A stretch of DNA of 11,100 nt from JBBRUG01 sp038247995 (GCA_038247995.1 JBBRUG010000196.1:1-11100), one strand, 5' to 3'. Numbered from the stretch's first letter, positions 1 through 6,347 are shown. Numbers and translations are program-made. Notes: generated by a model not told the origin, from the sequence alone.

Positions 1-429
1 GGCCTCAACCCCGACGGCACGCCGCACGATCCCGATGCGTCGTTTTTTACGCTCTGGGGTGGCATTGCCGGCGTCCAGACGACACTCACCCTGCTGCTCG
101 ACGCCGGTTATCATCAGCGTGGGTTGCAACTGGAAGCGCTTGCCGCACTTACGGCAACCAACCCGGCGGCACGCTTCGGCCTGAATGGGCGCAAAGGCGC
201 GCTTGGAGTTGGATTGGACGCCGACCTGACGCTGGTCGATCTTGGCGCTTCCTGCACCCTCGCCGCCGGCGATCTGCATGACCGGCATCGCTTGAACCCT
301 TACCTTGGGCGCAACTTACGCGGTCAGGTACGCCAAACCATCCGGCGTGGCGTGCCGATCATGCACAATGGACGAATGATTGCAACAGGAGGTGGGCGAT
401 TGGTGGAAGGTGAGCGGGTGACCCGGTGA
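1..429 (+). CDS. allB: Allantoinase (amidohydrolase), C-terminal part, 5' end outside window
   Basis: The frame is open from base 1 to a TGA at 427-429 and gives 142 C-terminal residues. Allantoinase hydrolyses the ring of allantoin to allantoate in cytosolic purine breakdown. The visible part starts just after the place where the metal-binding Asp of this superfamily would lie. It contains the 'LWGGIAGVQTTL' segment (about residues 18-29), then 'NPAARFGL', 'KGALGVGLDADLTLVDL', and the tail 'DLHDRHRLNPYLGR' followed by 'TIRRG'. The last block matches the allantoinase C-terminus (E. coli AllB has 'DLEYRHKVSPYVGRT' there) better than dihydroorotase or hydantoinase, the alternatives. The metal ligands are outside the window, so activity cannot be judged. 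No other purine-catabolism gene is visible. The end of the gene is followed by a hairpin-rich gap and a convergent gene. Confidence 0.82.
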   Translation, partial: GLNPDGTPHDPDASFFTLWGGIAGVQTTLTLLLDAGYHQRGLQLEALAALTATNPAARFGLNGRKGALGVGLDADLTLVDLGASCTLAAGDLHDRHRLNPYLGRNLRGQVRQTIRRGVPIMHNGRMIATGGGRLVEGERVTR

Positions 430-596
430 GGATATTGTTGGCGAATGTCCGAATTGGCGGGGCGACCCAACGTGGTCGCCGACGACTAAGCGATGCCCAT
501 GGGTTGATCCGGGGGCGTCGCGACGCCGTCTGGAGGCGTTCCGACGGCATTCGGGCGGACACGTTGGGCCGCCCCTACGGACGATGGATTCGACTG
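430..596. repeat. Hairpin-rich intergenic block with an inverted-repeat pair
   Basis: This is non-coding space between two convergent genes. It holds a stem-loop at 461-480 (GGCGACC / loop CAACGT / GGTCGCC), a perfect 14-base palindrome at 514-527 (GGCGTCGCGACGCC), and a GGGCGG…CCGCCC palindrome at 553-574. The 16 bases at 459-474 (GGGGCGACCCAACGTG) recur inverted at 560-575 with one mismatch, so the block is bounded by an imperfect inverted repeat. The 553-574 unit has the same length and skeleton as the palindromes at 6254-6275 and 6313-6334. There is no T-tract, so it is not a classic intrinsic terminator, although the hairpins may still protect the 3' ends of both transcripts. Confidence 0.6.
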
Positions 597-878
597 TCAG
601 CTTGTCTTGCGCCAATTATGAAAAAGGGTCCGCAAACGGGCGCGATCAAGCGCTTGCGGCCACTGCTCACGTAGATCGCCGATGCGTTGCACGAGCAGAA
701 CCATATCGGAGACATACGTACAACAATCTGGACAATTGCGGATGTGGGCATCGAATTGCGCCCGCGTCGGTGCCGGCAGAGCGTCTTCCAGGTAAGCGGT
801 AATTAATTCAACTAACTCACGACACTGCAGATCTGCGGCAGCGGTGTCGGGTGGATTTTTATCGAATGGTGCGCTCAT
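597..878 (-). CDS. Small anti-sigma-factor-like zinc-finger (zf-HC2) protein
   Basis: The protein has 93 residues. The start at 878 was chosen because AGAGG lies about 5 bases upstream; longer in-frame starts (905, 929) have no ribosome-binding site. It carries the zinc-binding anti-sigma pattern: Cys19, then His45-x3-Cys49-x2-Cys52 in 'HIRNCPDC', preceded by the 'CRELVELITAYLEDALP' helix typical of the family. Such proteins bind an ECF sigma factor and hold it inactive, and some sense redox through the zinc site. No transmembrane segment is present, so it would be cytosolic. After the finger come about 40 residues of helix rich in Leu and Arg. No sigma-factor gene is next to it: the neighbours are a convergent allantoinase and a divergent acetyltransferase. 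The partner is therefore unknown, and a non-sigma role is possible. Confidence 0.72.
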   Translation of the reverse strand: MSAPFDKNPPDTAAADLQCRELVELITAYLEDALPAPTRAQFDAHIRNCPDCCTYVSDMVLLVQRIGDLREQWPQALDRARLRTLFHNWRKTS

Positions 879-968
879 CCTAACCTCTGTGATTGACGAT
901 TCCATGTGCTGAAATCGCTCGTTGCGCAAATAGTCACGCCTGGGCGCAAAATGTTACAGAGGTATTAC

Positions 969-1559
969 GTGAACCCACCGATCAAGCCCGCTATTCGTTT
1001 GGCAACGGCTACTGATGGAGCGGCGTGCGCCGCAATTTACGCTCCGATTGTTGCTACGACCGCTATTTCGTTCGAAGTAGAGCCGCCCACAGCGACGCAG
1101 ATGGCTGAGCGGATCGCTGCGACGCTGGCCTATGCGCCCTGGTTAGTATGCGAATACGCCAACCAGATCGCGGGCTACGTCTATGCCAGCAAACATCGTG
1201 AGCGTGCAGCCTATCAGTGGTCGGTCGATGTGACGGCCTACACGCACCCCAACTTTCAACGCCTGGGTGTTGGCGCGGCGCTCTACCGCATGTTATTCGA
1301 ACTATTGCGCGTACAGGGGTTTTATGCGGCGCACGCCGGGATCACGCTGCCAAATGAGACAAGCGTCGCCTTTCATGAGGCGTTAGGTTTCCAATTGGTC
1401 GGCCGGTACGCCAAAGTGGGCTTCAAGTTTGGGGTCTGGCGCGACGTCGGGTGGTGGCAGCTTGAACTCCAGGAACGGCTCAATGCGCCAGAACCGCCGC
1501 TCAGCCTGGCCGATGCACGAGCGTTACCGGCTTTTCGGGCGATCTTGGGCAACGCATAA
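969..1559 (+). CDS. GNAT N-acetyltransferase, phosphinothricin/methionine sulfoximine type
   Basis: A cytosolic acetyl-CoA-dependent N-acetyltransferase of 196 residues. The GTG at 969 was chosen because ACAGAGG (956-962) sits 6 bases upstream and the protein then begins just before the first family strand ('AIRLATATDGAACAAIYAP'); an ATG at 951 is the alternative. Visible hallmarks are 'ISFEVEPP' (33-40), which is typical of Pat/MnaT-like enzymes, 'WLVCEYANQIAGYVYAS' (58-74), the acetyl-CoA loop Q97-R-L-G-V-G102, 'LPNETSVAFHEALGF' (127-141) and 'KVGFKFGVWRDVGWWQLEL' (149-167). Family members acetylate phosphinothricin, methionine sulfoximine or related amino acids; the true substrate here is unknown. 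About 28 residues past the domain ('NAPEPPLSLADARALPAFR') form a short extra tail. It diverges from the anti-sigma-like gene across a 90-base gap. Confidence 0.85.
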   Translation: MNPPIKPAIRLATATDGAACAAIYAPIVATTAISFEVEPPTATQMAERIAATLAYAPWLVCEYANQIAGYVYASKHRERAAYQWSVDVTAYTHPNFQRLGVGAALYRMLFELLRVQGFYAAHAGITLPNETSVAFHEALGFQLVGRYAKVGFKFGVWRDVGWWQLELQERLNAPEPPLSLADARALPAFRAILGNA

Positions 1560-1624
1560 GAGCGCGTACGAACGTGTCGCACGCGCCCTTACAGCGGCGA
1601 GCATAACGCTTGAGCCGTCCACTT

Positions 1625-1674
1625 GGCGTGGGGCGGCGCGCCGCACGCCCACCAGGGGCACAGTGGATGTGCCC
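1625..1674. other. Two hairpins between convergent genes
   Basis: A GC-only hairpin lies at 1625-1649, with the perfect palindrome GCGGCGCGCCGC at 1633-1644 extended by GGCGT/ACGCC arms. A second stem-loop follows at 1656-1674 (GGGCACA, loop GTGGA, TGTGCCC). They sit between the 3' ends of the acetyltransferase and the DUF427 gene. Neither is followed by a T-run on either strand, so a bidirectional transcription stop or mRNA-end stabiliser is only inferred. Confidence 0.4.
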
Positions 1675-1700
1675 ACTGCTATAGACAAGCGATCGCCAGC

Positions 1701-1985
1701 TTATTGCTCGACTTTTACGCCGCGCCAGAAGGCGATCCGATCCTTAATCTCGGCGGCAGCCGGCTTTGGATCGGGATAATACCAGGCGGCATTGGCGTTG
1801 ACTTGCCCATCAACGACGACATTGTAGTAGCTGGCGGTGCCCTTCCAGGGGCATACGCTGTTGGTTGTGCTGTCCTGCAAATACTCAGGCTTCACCGCAG
1901 CGGTGGGGAAATAATAATTGCCCTCGACAACAACACCGTCGTTACTCTCGGCGATTACAACACCATTCCAGATTGCCTTAGCCAT
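1701..1985 (-). CDS. DUF427 family protein
   Basis: A 94-residue cytosolic protein with the full DUF427 signature: 'AIWNGVVIAESNDGVVVEGNYY' in two parts (4-25), 'YFPTAAVKPEYL' (25-36), 'SVCPWKGTASYYNVVVDG' (43-60), 'AAWYYPDPKPAAAEIKDRIAFWRG' (66-89). Length matches single-domain members of this family. No biochemical function is firmly assigned to DUF427 proteins to my knowledge, so none is given here. The conserved Cys45-Pro-Trp-Lys-Gly and the paired tyrosines are the likely functional core. The start is supported by GAGGAG 8 bases upstream of the ATG at 1985. It stands alone, facing the acetyltransferase and lying 68 bases downstream of the strong terminator at 2054-2098, so it probably has its own promoter. 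Confidence 0.92.
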   Translation of the reverse strand: MAKAIWNGVVIAESNDGVVVEGNYYFPTAAVKPEYLQDSTTNSVCPWKGTASYYNVVVDGQVNANAAWYYPDPKPAAAEIKDRIAFWRGVKVEQ

Positions 1986-2053
1986 CGATTGAACTCCTCT
2001 AGCTGATCGCTATACTTTCATCAATACGGTCAACGTGAGGCGCTGGATGTTAC

Positions 2054-2098
2054 AAAAAAAGCGGGCAGGTGTTGTACTAGCTACAACACCTGCCCGCT
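2054..2098 (-). terminator. Strong intrinsic terminator of the secreted-protein gene
   Basis: On the minus strand a 17-bp perfect stem (AGCGGGCAGGTGTTGTA at 2098-2082 pairing with 2076-2060) with a 5-base loop is followed at once by seven T residues (complement of 2054-2060). It lies 15 bases past the stop codon at 2113. On the plus strand the stem has no T-run after it, so it acts in one direction only. Confidence 0.93.
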
Positions 2099-2112
2099 CA
2101 GCAGCTACTGCT

Positions 2113-3453
2113 CTAGGGGAGGATGCGGAAGTAGGCAATCGCCTTATGACCGCTGCGCACGCCCTCAAACGTCATTGCGTAGAGGCCAACCGGAGTATTA
2201 CGGCTGGTTTCGAAGAAGACCAGTTCAGTGGTGCCGTCGCCGTCGGCGGGAACCTGGAACGGCGCGCCGTACACCGTCTGATCGGGAGCGGTGATGTACA
2301 CACCAACGCTCTCGCCGGGTTCGAAGCCGAAGCCGACCATAATAAAGACGGTACCGCGCGGGCCGCTCTCAGGCTCGACAATTGCATTCACCGACTCGGG
2401 CACCGAGGTGTCGCTAGCGGGCGGCGGCGCGGGCGCGGGAGTAACGGCGAAGTAGGCAACGCCGATCCGACCACTGCGCACACCTTCGAAGGTGATTGCA
2501 TAGACACCCTCGGGAAAACCGGCCTGGGTGCCGAAGGTTACGACTTCCGAAGTACCGGAACCATCGGCGTTCACCTGGAACGGCGCGCCAATTACGCTCT
2601 GGTCGGGGGCGGTAACATAGACGCCGATATTTTCACCGGCGTCAAAACCAAGCCCCTGGGCCTCAAAGGTGGTGCCGACTGGGCCGCGATCCGGCGCAAC
2701 CCGTGCATTCTGCGACGGCGGAACGACGATCTCAGTCGGCGGGGCGGGCTGGCTCGGCGGGGCGGGTTGGCTCGGCGGGGCGGGTTGGCTCGGCGGGGCG
2801 CTCGTCTCGCGGCCAAGCAGGCCAAGGAGCACCGTTGTCGGCCCAATTTCGGGATGCAGTTCAAAGCGTGCGCGCTCGAACCACTGGGTCAGGTAGGTAT
2901 TACCGTCACTGCCCTGTTCTATGCGCGCTTCGGTGAGCGGCAGGCCAAACAACGCAAGGCTTTCGGCAGCGGTAAAACCGGCGCGGCCATCGAGATTCAG
3001 GCCATTGCTGCTCCAATAGCTCAGGAAAGCGTTACAGACGAGATGGCTTGTCTCGGCGAAAAACTGGCAACCCGCCTCGCTGGTGGTGCCGGCGCGCGGC
3101 TCATTCTCCCAGGGCCGGCCAAGCTGGCGGAGCCGATCGTCGCCGAGGCGACCGAGAAGTACATCATATGGACGGGCGTTTTCGGGGTGGAGTTCAAAGC
3201 GGTTACGCTCGAACGCCTGCACGAGGAACTGCCCGCCGCCGACGGTTTCCATGCGGGCCGGCGTAATGGGGAAACCGAAGACGGGCAGGCCACCGTTCTG
3301 CTGCCAATATTCGGCAAACCGGCCTTCAATACAATCGGGAACTTCAGCGAAGCAAAGCCGGTTCTGTGCGCGGGCGGGGGTGGCGGGCACGGCGAGGGTG
3401 AGGATGGCAACAGCGACCCAGACAGCGGTGATGAGACGGGCGATGCGCGACAT
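2113..3453 (-). CDS. Secreted multidomain protein: two-repeat N-terminal domain, Pro-rich linker, two Ig-like repeats
   Basis: The protein has 446 residues. The start at 3453 was chosen because it begins a clear signal peptide: 'MSRIARLI', a hydrophobic core to about residue 22, and cleavage after 'PARA' at 29. An upstream in-frame extension is not plausible. Residues 34-112 and 130-214 are two copies of a unit with 'FAEYW/FLSYW', 'GFPIT/GLPLT' and 'FERxRFELHPE…VLLGxLG'; I have the impression of having seen this unit in Chloroflexota exported proteins. Residues 219-238 are a Pro-Ser-Gln-Pro-Ala repeat linker. Residues 248-337 and 357-445 are two near-identical beta-sandwich-like repeats sharing 'GVYxTAPDQ', 'GAPFQVxADGxGT' and 'TFEGVRSG'. 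The function is unknown; export and a modular build suggest a surface or extracellular binding role. No enzyme motif is visible. It is a single-gene unit with its own promoter and terminator. The ribosome-binding site (GAAAG, 7 bases before the ATG) is weak. Confidence 0.8.
   Translation of the reverse strand: MSRIARLITAVWVAVAILTLAVPATPARAQNRLCFAEVPDCIEGRFAEYWQQNGGLPVFGFPITPARMETVGGGQFLVQAFERNRFELHPENARPYDVLLGRLGDDRLRQLGRPWENEPRAGTTSEAGCQFFAETSHLVCNAFLSYWSSNGLNLDGRAGFTAAESLALFGLPLTEARIEQGSDGNTYLTQWFERARFELHPEIGPTTVLLGLLGRETSAPPSQPAPPSQPAPPSQPAPPTEIVVPPSQNARVAPDRGPVGTTFEAQGLGFDAGENIGVYVTAPDQSVIGAPFQVNADGSGTSEVVTFGTQAGFPEGVYAITFEGVRSGRIGVAYFAVTPAPAPPPASDTSVPESVNAIVEPESGPRGTVFIMVGFGFEPGESVGVYITAPDQTVYGAPFQVPADGDGTTELVFFETSRNTPVGLYAMTFEGVRSGHKAIAYFRILP
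2737..2799. repeat. 18-bp tandem repeat, about 3.5 copies, inside the secreted-protein gene
   Basis: Units at 2737-2754, 2755-2772 and 2773-2790 (CGGCGGGGCGGGYTGGCT) plus half a unit to 2799 are almost identical; only the first carries C in place of T. They are in frame and encode the six-residue PPSQPA linker repeat on the minus strand. Confidence 0.95.
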
Positions 3454-3517
3454 GGAAGTACTTTCGTTGCATGCGCAGAGTGCGATATGCGGAAGACCAT
3501 TCCTCCGCAACCGGATT

Positions 3518-3545
3518 ATTATAAAGGTAAATTTGCTTTTGAGAA
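3518..3545 (-). promoter_or_regulatory. Sigma70-type promoter of the secreted-protein gene
   Basis: On the minus strand there is a consensus TATAAT (complement of 3518-3523) with TTCTCA (complement of 3540-3545, 4 of 6 consensus bases) 16 bases upstream, in a locally AT-rich stretch that stands out from the GC-rich surroundings. Transcription would start near 3511, giving a leader of about 58 bases to the ATG at 3453. The leader contains a GGAGG that can pair within a short GCGGA…TCCGC hairpin. Confidence 0.7.
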
Positions 3546-3574
3546 GCACCTTTTTATGAGAATCCAAGGGTCGG

Positions 3575-3741
3575 AATTCAGGCGTCAGAAGAAGAAAGTT
3601 TAGAGGTTAGAATTCAGAACTGAGCAGGGGAAAATCAGGCGTCAAGAGGCGGCAGGTTGCGCCTGCTGACACCTGGCTCTAGTACGCTAAAGCGTACGTC
3701 CGCCTCCGGCGGACACCGCACTGTGGCGGGCGCAAACCCGC
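3575..3741. repeat. Repeat-rich intergenic region with tandem small hairpins
   Basis: The 321 bases between the secreted-protein start (3453) and the aminotransferase stop (3775) carry no credible gene. Apart from the promoter they hold a direct repeat TCAGGCGTCA at 3578-3587 and 3635-3644, and AATTCA at 3575 and 3611. Three adjoining hairpins follow: 3682-3697 (GTACGC…GCGTAC), 3698-3714 (GTCCGCC TCC GGCGGAC) and 3726-3741 (GCGGG…CCCGC). The hairpins lie downstream of the aminotransferase on its strand but lack a T-run, so they look more like an intergenic palindromic repeat cluster than an intrinsic terminator. Confidence 0.6.
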
Positions 3742-3774
3742 GTACAACCCCTGGCGAACTTCCGCCGAGTTGGA

Positions 3775-4755
3775 CTAGTGTAGCCCCACCGGCGTCAGCC
3801 AGTGCATATATGCGGGGTGCTTGCCGCGCACTACGTTATGAAAGATCTGCTCCAGGCGCGCAGTGATCGGCCCTATGCCGCCGTCGCCGATCGTGTAGCG
3901 ATCGACCGAGCCGATGGACAGGATCTCGGCGGCGGTGCCGACCATAAACAACTCATCGGCAATATACAGTTCAGTGCGATCAACCGGCCGCTCGACGATC
4001 TCCATGCCCAGTTCGCGCCGGGCGAGTTCGAGCACCGACGCACGGCTGATACTCTCCAGGATCGACTCGGTGCCGCTTGGCGTAATCAGAATCCCGTCGC
4101 GCACCATCACCAGGCATGAGCCGGGGCCTTCGGCCACCTTACCGGTTGGGTTTAAGATCAGTGCAGTATCATAACCGTCGATCCGGGCCTCGGCCATGGC
4201 CAGGTTCGAGTTGCGATAGTTGGCAATATTCTTCACGCGCGGCGGCATTACATTGTCGGAGATGCGTGTATACGACGACACGCAGGCGCTGCGCACCCAC
4301 CCTTTGCCCAGGTGCGACGGGTTGGGGCGGGCCACGATCGCCAGATCGACGGGTTGCGGCTCGACGGTGGTGCTGCTCTCGAAGTTGCCGCCGCCCTGGG
4401 GATAACAATAGGGGAAAATGTAGGTATCTTCGCGGGCGTCGAGGGCGCGCAGCAGGTCGCGGATGGCTGTGGTGAGTTCCGCAACGCTGTAGGGCGAATC
4501 CTGGCGCATCAGCTTTTGCGAGCGGAGCAGGCGCTGGAGGTGGGCGTCGAGTTGCCAAACGTAGAGTTCGCCCTGCTCCTCATTCCAGTACGACATGATC
4601 CCTTCGAAGATCGCGGTCACACCCATCCAGAACGTACTGGCCAGATGCACATTGGCGCTCGCCCAGGGCACGCGCTCACCGTTCCACCAGAGATATTCCG
4701 GGGTCGTGCGATCAAAGTCCGGCGCGAAAGACTGCTGCTGATTGCTCGTAGCCAT
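3775..4755 (-). CDS. ilvE: Branched-chain amino acid aminotransferase (class IV, PLP)
   Basis: A 326-residue fold-type IV aminotransferase, close to the usual length. It would move the amino group between glutamate and the branched-chain 2-oxo acids, the last step of Ile, Leu and Val synthesis, in the cytosol. The start at 4755 (MATSNQQQSF) has GGGAGA upstream; a longer frame to 4899 has no family match. 'YLWWNGERVPW' (21-31) and 'AIFEGIMSYW' (48-57) match the N-terminal domain. Lys175 in 'PPRVKNIANYRNSNLA' is the expected PLP Schiff-base lysine, and Glu209 in 'VAEGPGSCLVMVRDG' is the expected PLP-ring contact. 'LYIADELFMVGTAAEI' (263-278) is the C-terminal signature. The usual 'ILPGITR' reads 'ILESISR' here (232-238), so substrate preference may differ; a D-amino-acid transaminase or aminodeoxychorismate lyase is less likely. 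Confidence 0.85.
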   Translation of the reverse strand: MATSNQQQSFAPDFDRTTPEYLWWNGERVPWASANVHLASTFWMGVTAIFEGIMSYWNEEQGELYVWQLDAHLQRLLRSQKLMRQDSPYSVAELTTAIRDLLRALDAREDTYIFPYCYPQGGGNFESSTTVEPQPVDLAIVARPNPSHLGKGWVRSACVSSYTRISDNVMPPRVKNIANYRNSNLAMAEARIDGYDTALILNPTGKVAEGPGSCLVMVRDGILITPSGTESILESISRASVLELARRELGMEIVERPVDRTELYIADELFMVGTAAEILSIGSVDRYTIGDGGIGPITARLEQIFHNVVRGKHPAYMHWLTPVGLH

Positions 4756-4793
4756 GCGGCGTAGTTCTCCCTGAGAAAGCTTATCGGCGAACA

Positions 4794-4812
4794 AATACAG
4801 TGCTGTATTGTA
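4794..4812 (-). promoter_or_regulatory. Inverted repeat over the likely aminotransferase promoter
   Basis: A perfect 7-bp inverted repeat AATACAG-TG-CTGTATT (4794-4809) lies 39 bases upstream of the aminotransferase ATG. On the minus strand it overlaps a good -10 hexamer, TACAAT (complement of 4807-4812), so a protein bound there would sit at the transcription start, as repressors often do. No convincing -35 is seen; TTGCTC at 4833-4838 is 20 bases away, which is too far. Confidence 0.45.
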
Positions 4813-4817
4813 CTCGC

Positions 4818-5000
4818 TTATGGCCGCCGCTTGAGCAAGCTGGCGATCAGGTGTTGGAGAACCAGAAAGAGCACCACCACGCCGATCAGCGCGGCCCACC
4901 AGGGTACCGGAATCCAGATCACAATCCGTAGGCGGCTCCAGACAAGCCAGATGACGAGCAGGATGGCAACCAGAGCGGCAAGGGCGCCGGCGTTACGCAT
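4818..5000 (-). CDS. Small two-helix membrane protein, unknown function
   Basis: A 60-residue hypothetical protein starting MRNAGALAAL. Two hydrophobic helices (about 4-22 and 34-55) are joined by 'SRLRIVIWIPVPWW', and the end is basic ('LLKRRP'). The positive charges after helix 1 and at the C-terminus put both on the same broad pattern as small inner-membrane proteins of the DUF4175/LapA-like sort, but no family is recognised. The ribosome-binding site is poor: the bases before the ATG read GCCTCCTA. It lies 62 bases upstream of the aminotransferase on the same strand, and could be cotranscribed with it, though the TACAAT after its stop suggests a separate promoter for the aminotransferase. 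Confidence 0.5.
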   Translation of the reverse strand: MRNAGALAALVAILLVIWLVWSRLRIVIWIPVPWWAALIGVVVLFLVLQHLIASLLKRRP

Positions 5001-5023
5001 TAGGAGGCTCGCTTTCGCTGAAT

Positions 5024-5060
5024 GACCGATGACCGATGATGGACGGCGGGTGACCGATGA
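5024..5060. repeat. Short GACCGATGA repeats
   Basis: GACCGATGA occurs at 5024-5032, 5031-5039 and 5052-5060, in the 179-base gap between the small membrane protein and the ATPase gene. The rest of the gap holds nothing recognisable and no intrinsic terminator for the transporter operon. Confidence 0.55.
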
Positions 5061-5179
5061 ATCCCTGGATCCGGATCAAATCTCGCAGGTGGCGCCGCTT
5101 CGGCCCTACACCGGTGATGGGTGGTGGTCGGTACGCATCATAGATACGCACAGTGTGCACCACATGTTGCACCTCGCCG

Positions 5180-6223
5180 CTATTGATCATCAATTACCGC
5201 AAAGAGGTGTTCCGCCGGGAACTGCACAAATAGCTGCGCGCCGAGCTGATACACACACGCGGCGGAAGAGCGCACTCGCAACGTGGTTGCGCCTACGGCG
5301 ATCAGATATTCGCTCTGTTCGCCCCTAAAAAATTGCTGCCGCACGACAGCGGGTACGGCATTCGGCGCGGGATGATCGAGTAGACGCAGATGTTCGGGGC
5401 GGATCGCCAGGGTTACCGAGCCGGAAGTCGGCACGCTGCAGCAAAAGGCGAATGGGCCAAGATCGCTTTGCAACGTTGTGCCGTCTACGTTCCCGCAGAG
5501 AAAGGCGTCTACGCCCATCTGACGGGCGGCGCGGCGCGTCGGCGGGTGCTGGTAGAGTGTGCGCGGTGGGGCGTGGGCGATCAGTTGGCCTTGCTCCAGC
5601 AGCGCAACTTGGTCGGCCATTGTTAGCGCTTCGGCCCGATCATGCGTAACCAGAATCGTCGTAATGCCCAGTTCGCCCTGAATGCGGCGCACGGCTTCCT
5701 GGAGCGTCTGACGCACGGCGGGATCGAGGCTGCTGAAGGGTTCGTCGAGCAGTAACACCCGCGGCCGGGTTACCAGGGCGCGGGCCAGCGCGATGCGTTG
5801 TTGTTCGCCGCCGGAGAGTTGGGCCGGGCGCTTACGCTCAATGCCGGGCAGTTCGACCAGATCGAGCATACGCTTTACCTCAGCGTTGATCGTTGCGCGG
5901 CGCACGCCCTGCACGCGCAACCCAAATGCAATGTTCTCGGCGACGCTGAGGAACGGGAAGAGGTAGGCCTTCTGGAACATCAGCACCGCGCCACGCCGAT
6001 GGGCTGGGGTGGTGAGAATGTCTGTTTCATCGATCTGGATGGCGCCGGCATCGGGGTGTTCGATCCCCGCAATCAGCTTCAGGACGGTCGATTTTCCGCT
6101 CCCCGACGGCCCGAGCAGCGCCAGCAACGCATGCGGTTCGACGGCCAGGGAAACGCCGGCCAGCGCTGGGGCGGGTTGGCGGGGGTAGGTTTTGGTGAGA
6201 TTTGTTATGTCAATGCGGGCCAT
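5180..6223 (-). CDS. ABC transporter ATP-binding protein with TOBE domain
   Basis: A 347-residue ATPase that would power the importer encoded just upstream. The start at 6223 (MARIDITNLTKTYP) has AGGA upstream. All motifs are intact: Walker A GPSGSGKST (38-46), Q-loop 'MFQKAYLFPF' with Gln84, signature LSGGEQQ (136-142), Walker B VLLLDEP (156-162), D-loop SSLD (164-167) and switch His194 in 'LVTHDRAEA'. Residues from about 270 form a TOBE-like regulatory/substrate domain ('VTLAIRPEHLRLL', 'FFRGEQSEYLIAVG'). The type is that of CysA/PotA/FbpC importers. It is longer than the E. coli YnjD subunit, which I recall as about 217 residues with no TOBE domain. It is the last gene of the operon. A 160-base gap with palindromic repeats separates it from the permease, unlike the tight joints elsewhere, so its expression level may be set independently. 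Confidence 0.93.
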   Translation of the reverse strand: MARIDITNLTKTYPRQPAPALAGVSLAVEPHALLALLGPSGSGKSTVLKLIAGIEHPDAGAIQIDETDILTTPAHRRGAVLMFQKAYLFPFLSVAENIAFGLRVQGVRRATINAEVKRMLDLVELPGIERKRPAQLSGGEQQRIALARALVTRPRVLLLDEPFSSLDPAVRQTLQEAVRRIQGELGITTILVTHDRAEALTMADQVALLEQGQLIAHAPPRTLYQHPPTRRAARQMGVDAFLCGNVDGTTLQSDLGPFAFCCSVPTSGSVTLAIRPEHLRLLDHPAPNAVPAVVRQQFFRGEQSEYLIAVGATTLRVRSSAACVYQLGAQLFVQFPAEHLFAVIDDQ

Positions 6224-6253
6224 GATGATCCTGTTGAGCCAGAGGGTGTGGGG

Positions 6254-6347
6254 GGGCGGACCCGCGGGTCCGCCCGTGCATTGCTGCCGGGGGCGGCGCG
6301 GGGGCGGCGCGGGGGCGGACCTGCGGGTCCGCCCGTACATTGCTGCC
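6254..6347. repeat. Two copies of a 35-bp palindrome-headed intergenic repeat
   Basis: Copy 1 (6254-6288) begins with a perfect 22-base palindrome (6254-6275) whose left arm is GGGCGGACCC. Copy 2 (6313-6347) has a 9-bp stem around TGCG. Each is followed by GTRCATTGCTGCC. Between them lies GGCGGCGCGGG-type repetition. The pair fills most of the permease–ATPase gap inside the operon. The same 22-base skeleton occurs at 553-574. Confidence 0.85.

Noticed and set aside
893..968. TTGACG at 893-898 as a -35 box for the acetyltransferase
   Set aside because: No -10-like hexamer is found at the right spacing.
1990..2035. Possible promoter TTGACC/TATAGC upstream of the DUF427 gene
   Set aside because: The spacer between the two boxes is only 13 bases, too short for a sigma70 promoter.
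3021..3500. A minus-strand frame starting GGAGGA-ATG in the leader of the secreted-protein gene
   Set aside because: The GGAGG is too close to the ATG for a normal ribosome-binding site, the frame overlaps the real gene out of register, and its product is low-complexity Pro/Ser sequence with no family features.
2035..3603. A 522-codon open frame on the plus strand
   Set aside because: It lies wholly antisense to the secreted-protein gene, whose signal peptide, duplicated domains, promoter and terminator are clear. It also runs through the terminator hairpin. It is a codon-bias shadow.
5029..5328. Plus-strand 99-codon frame preceded by TAGGAGG
   Set aside because: The ribosome-binding-like TAGGAGG at 5001 is 22 bases away, the first codons are the GACCGATGA repeat, and the frame runs antisense into the ATPase gene.
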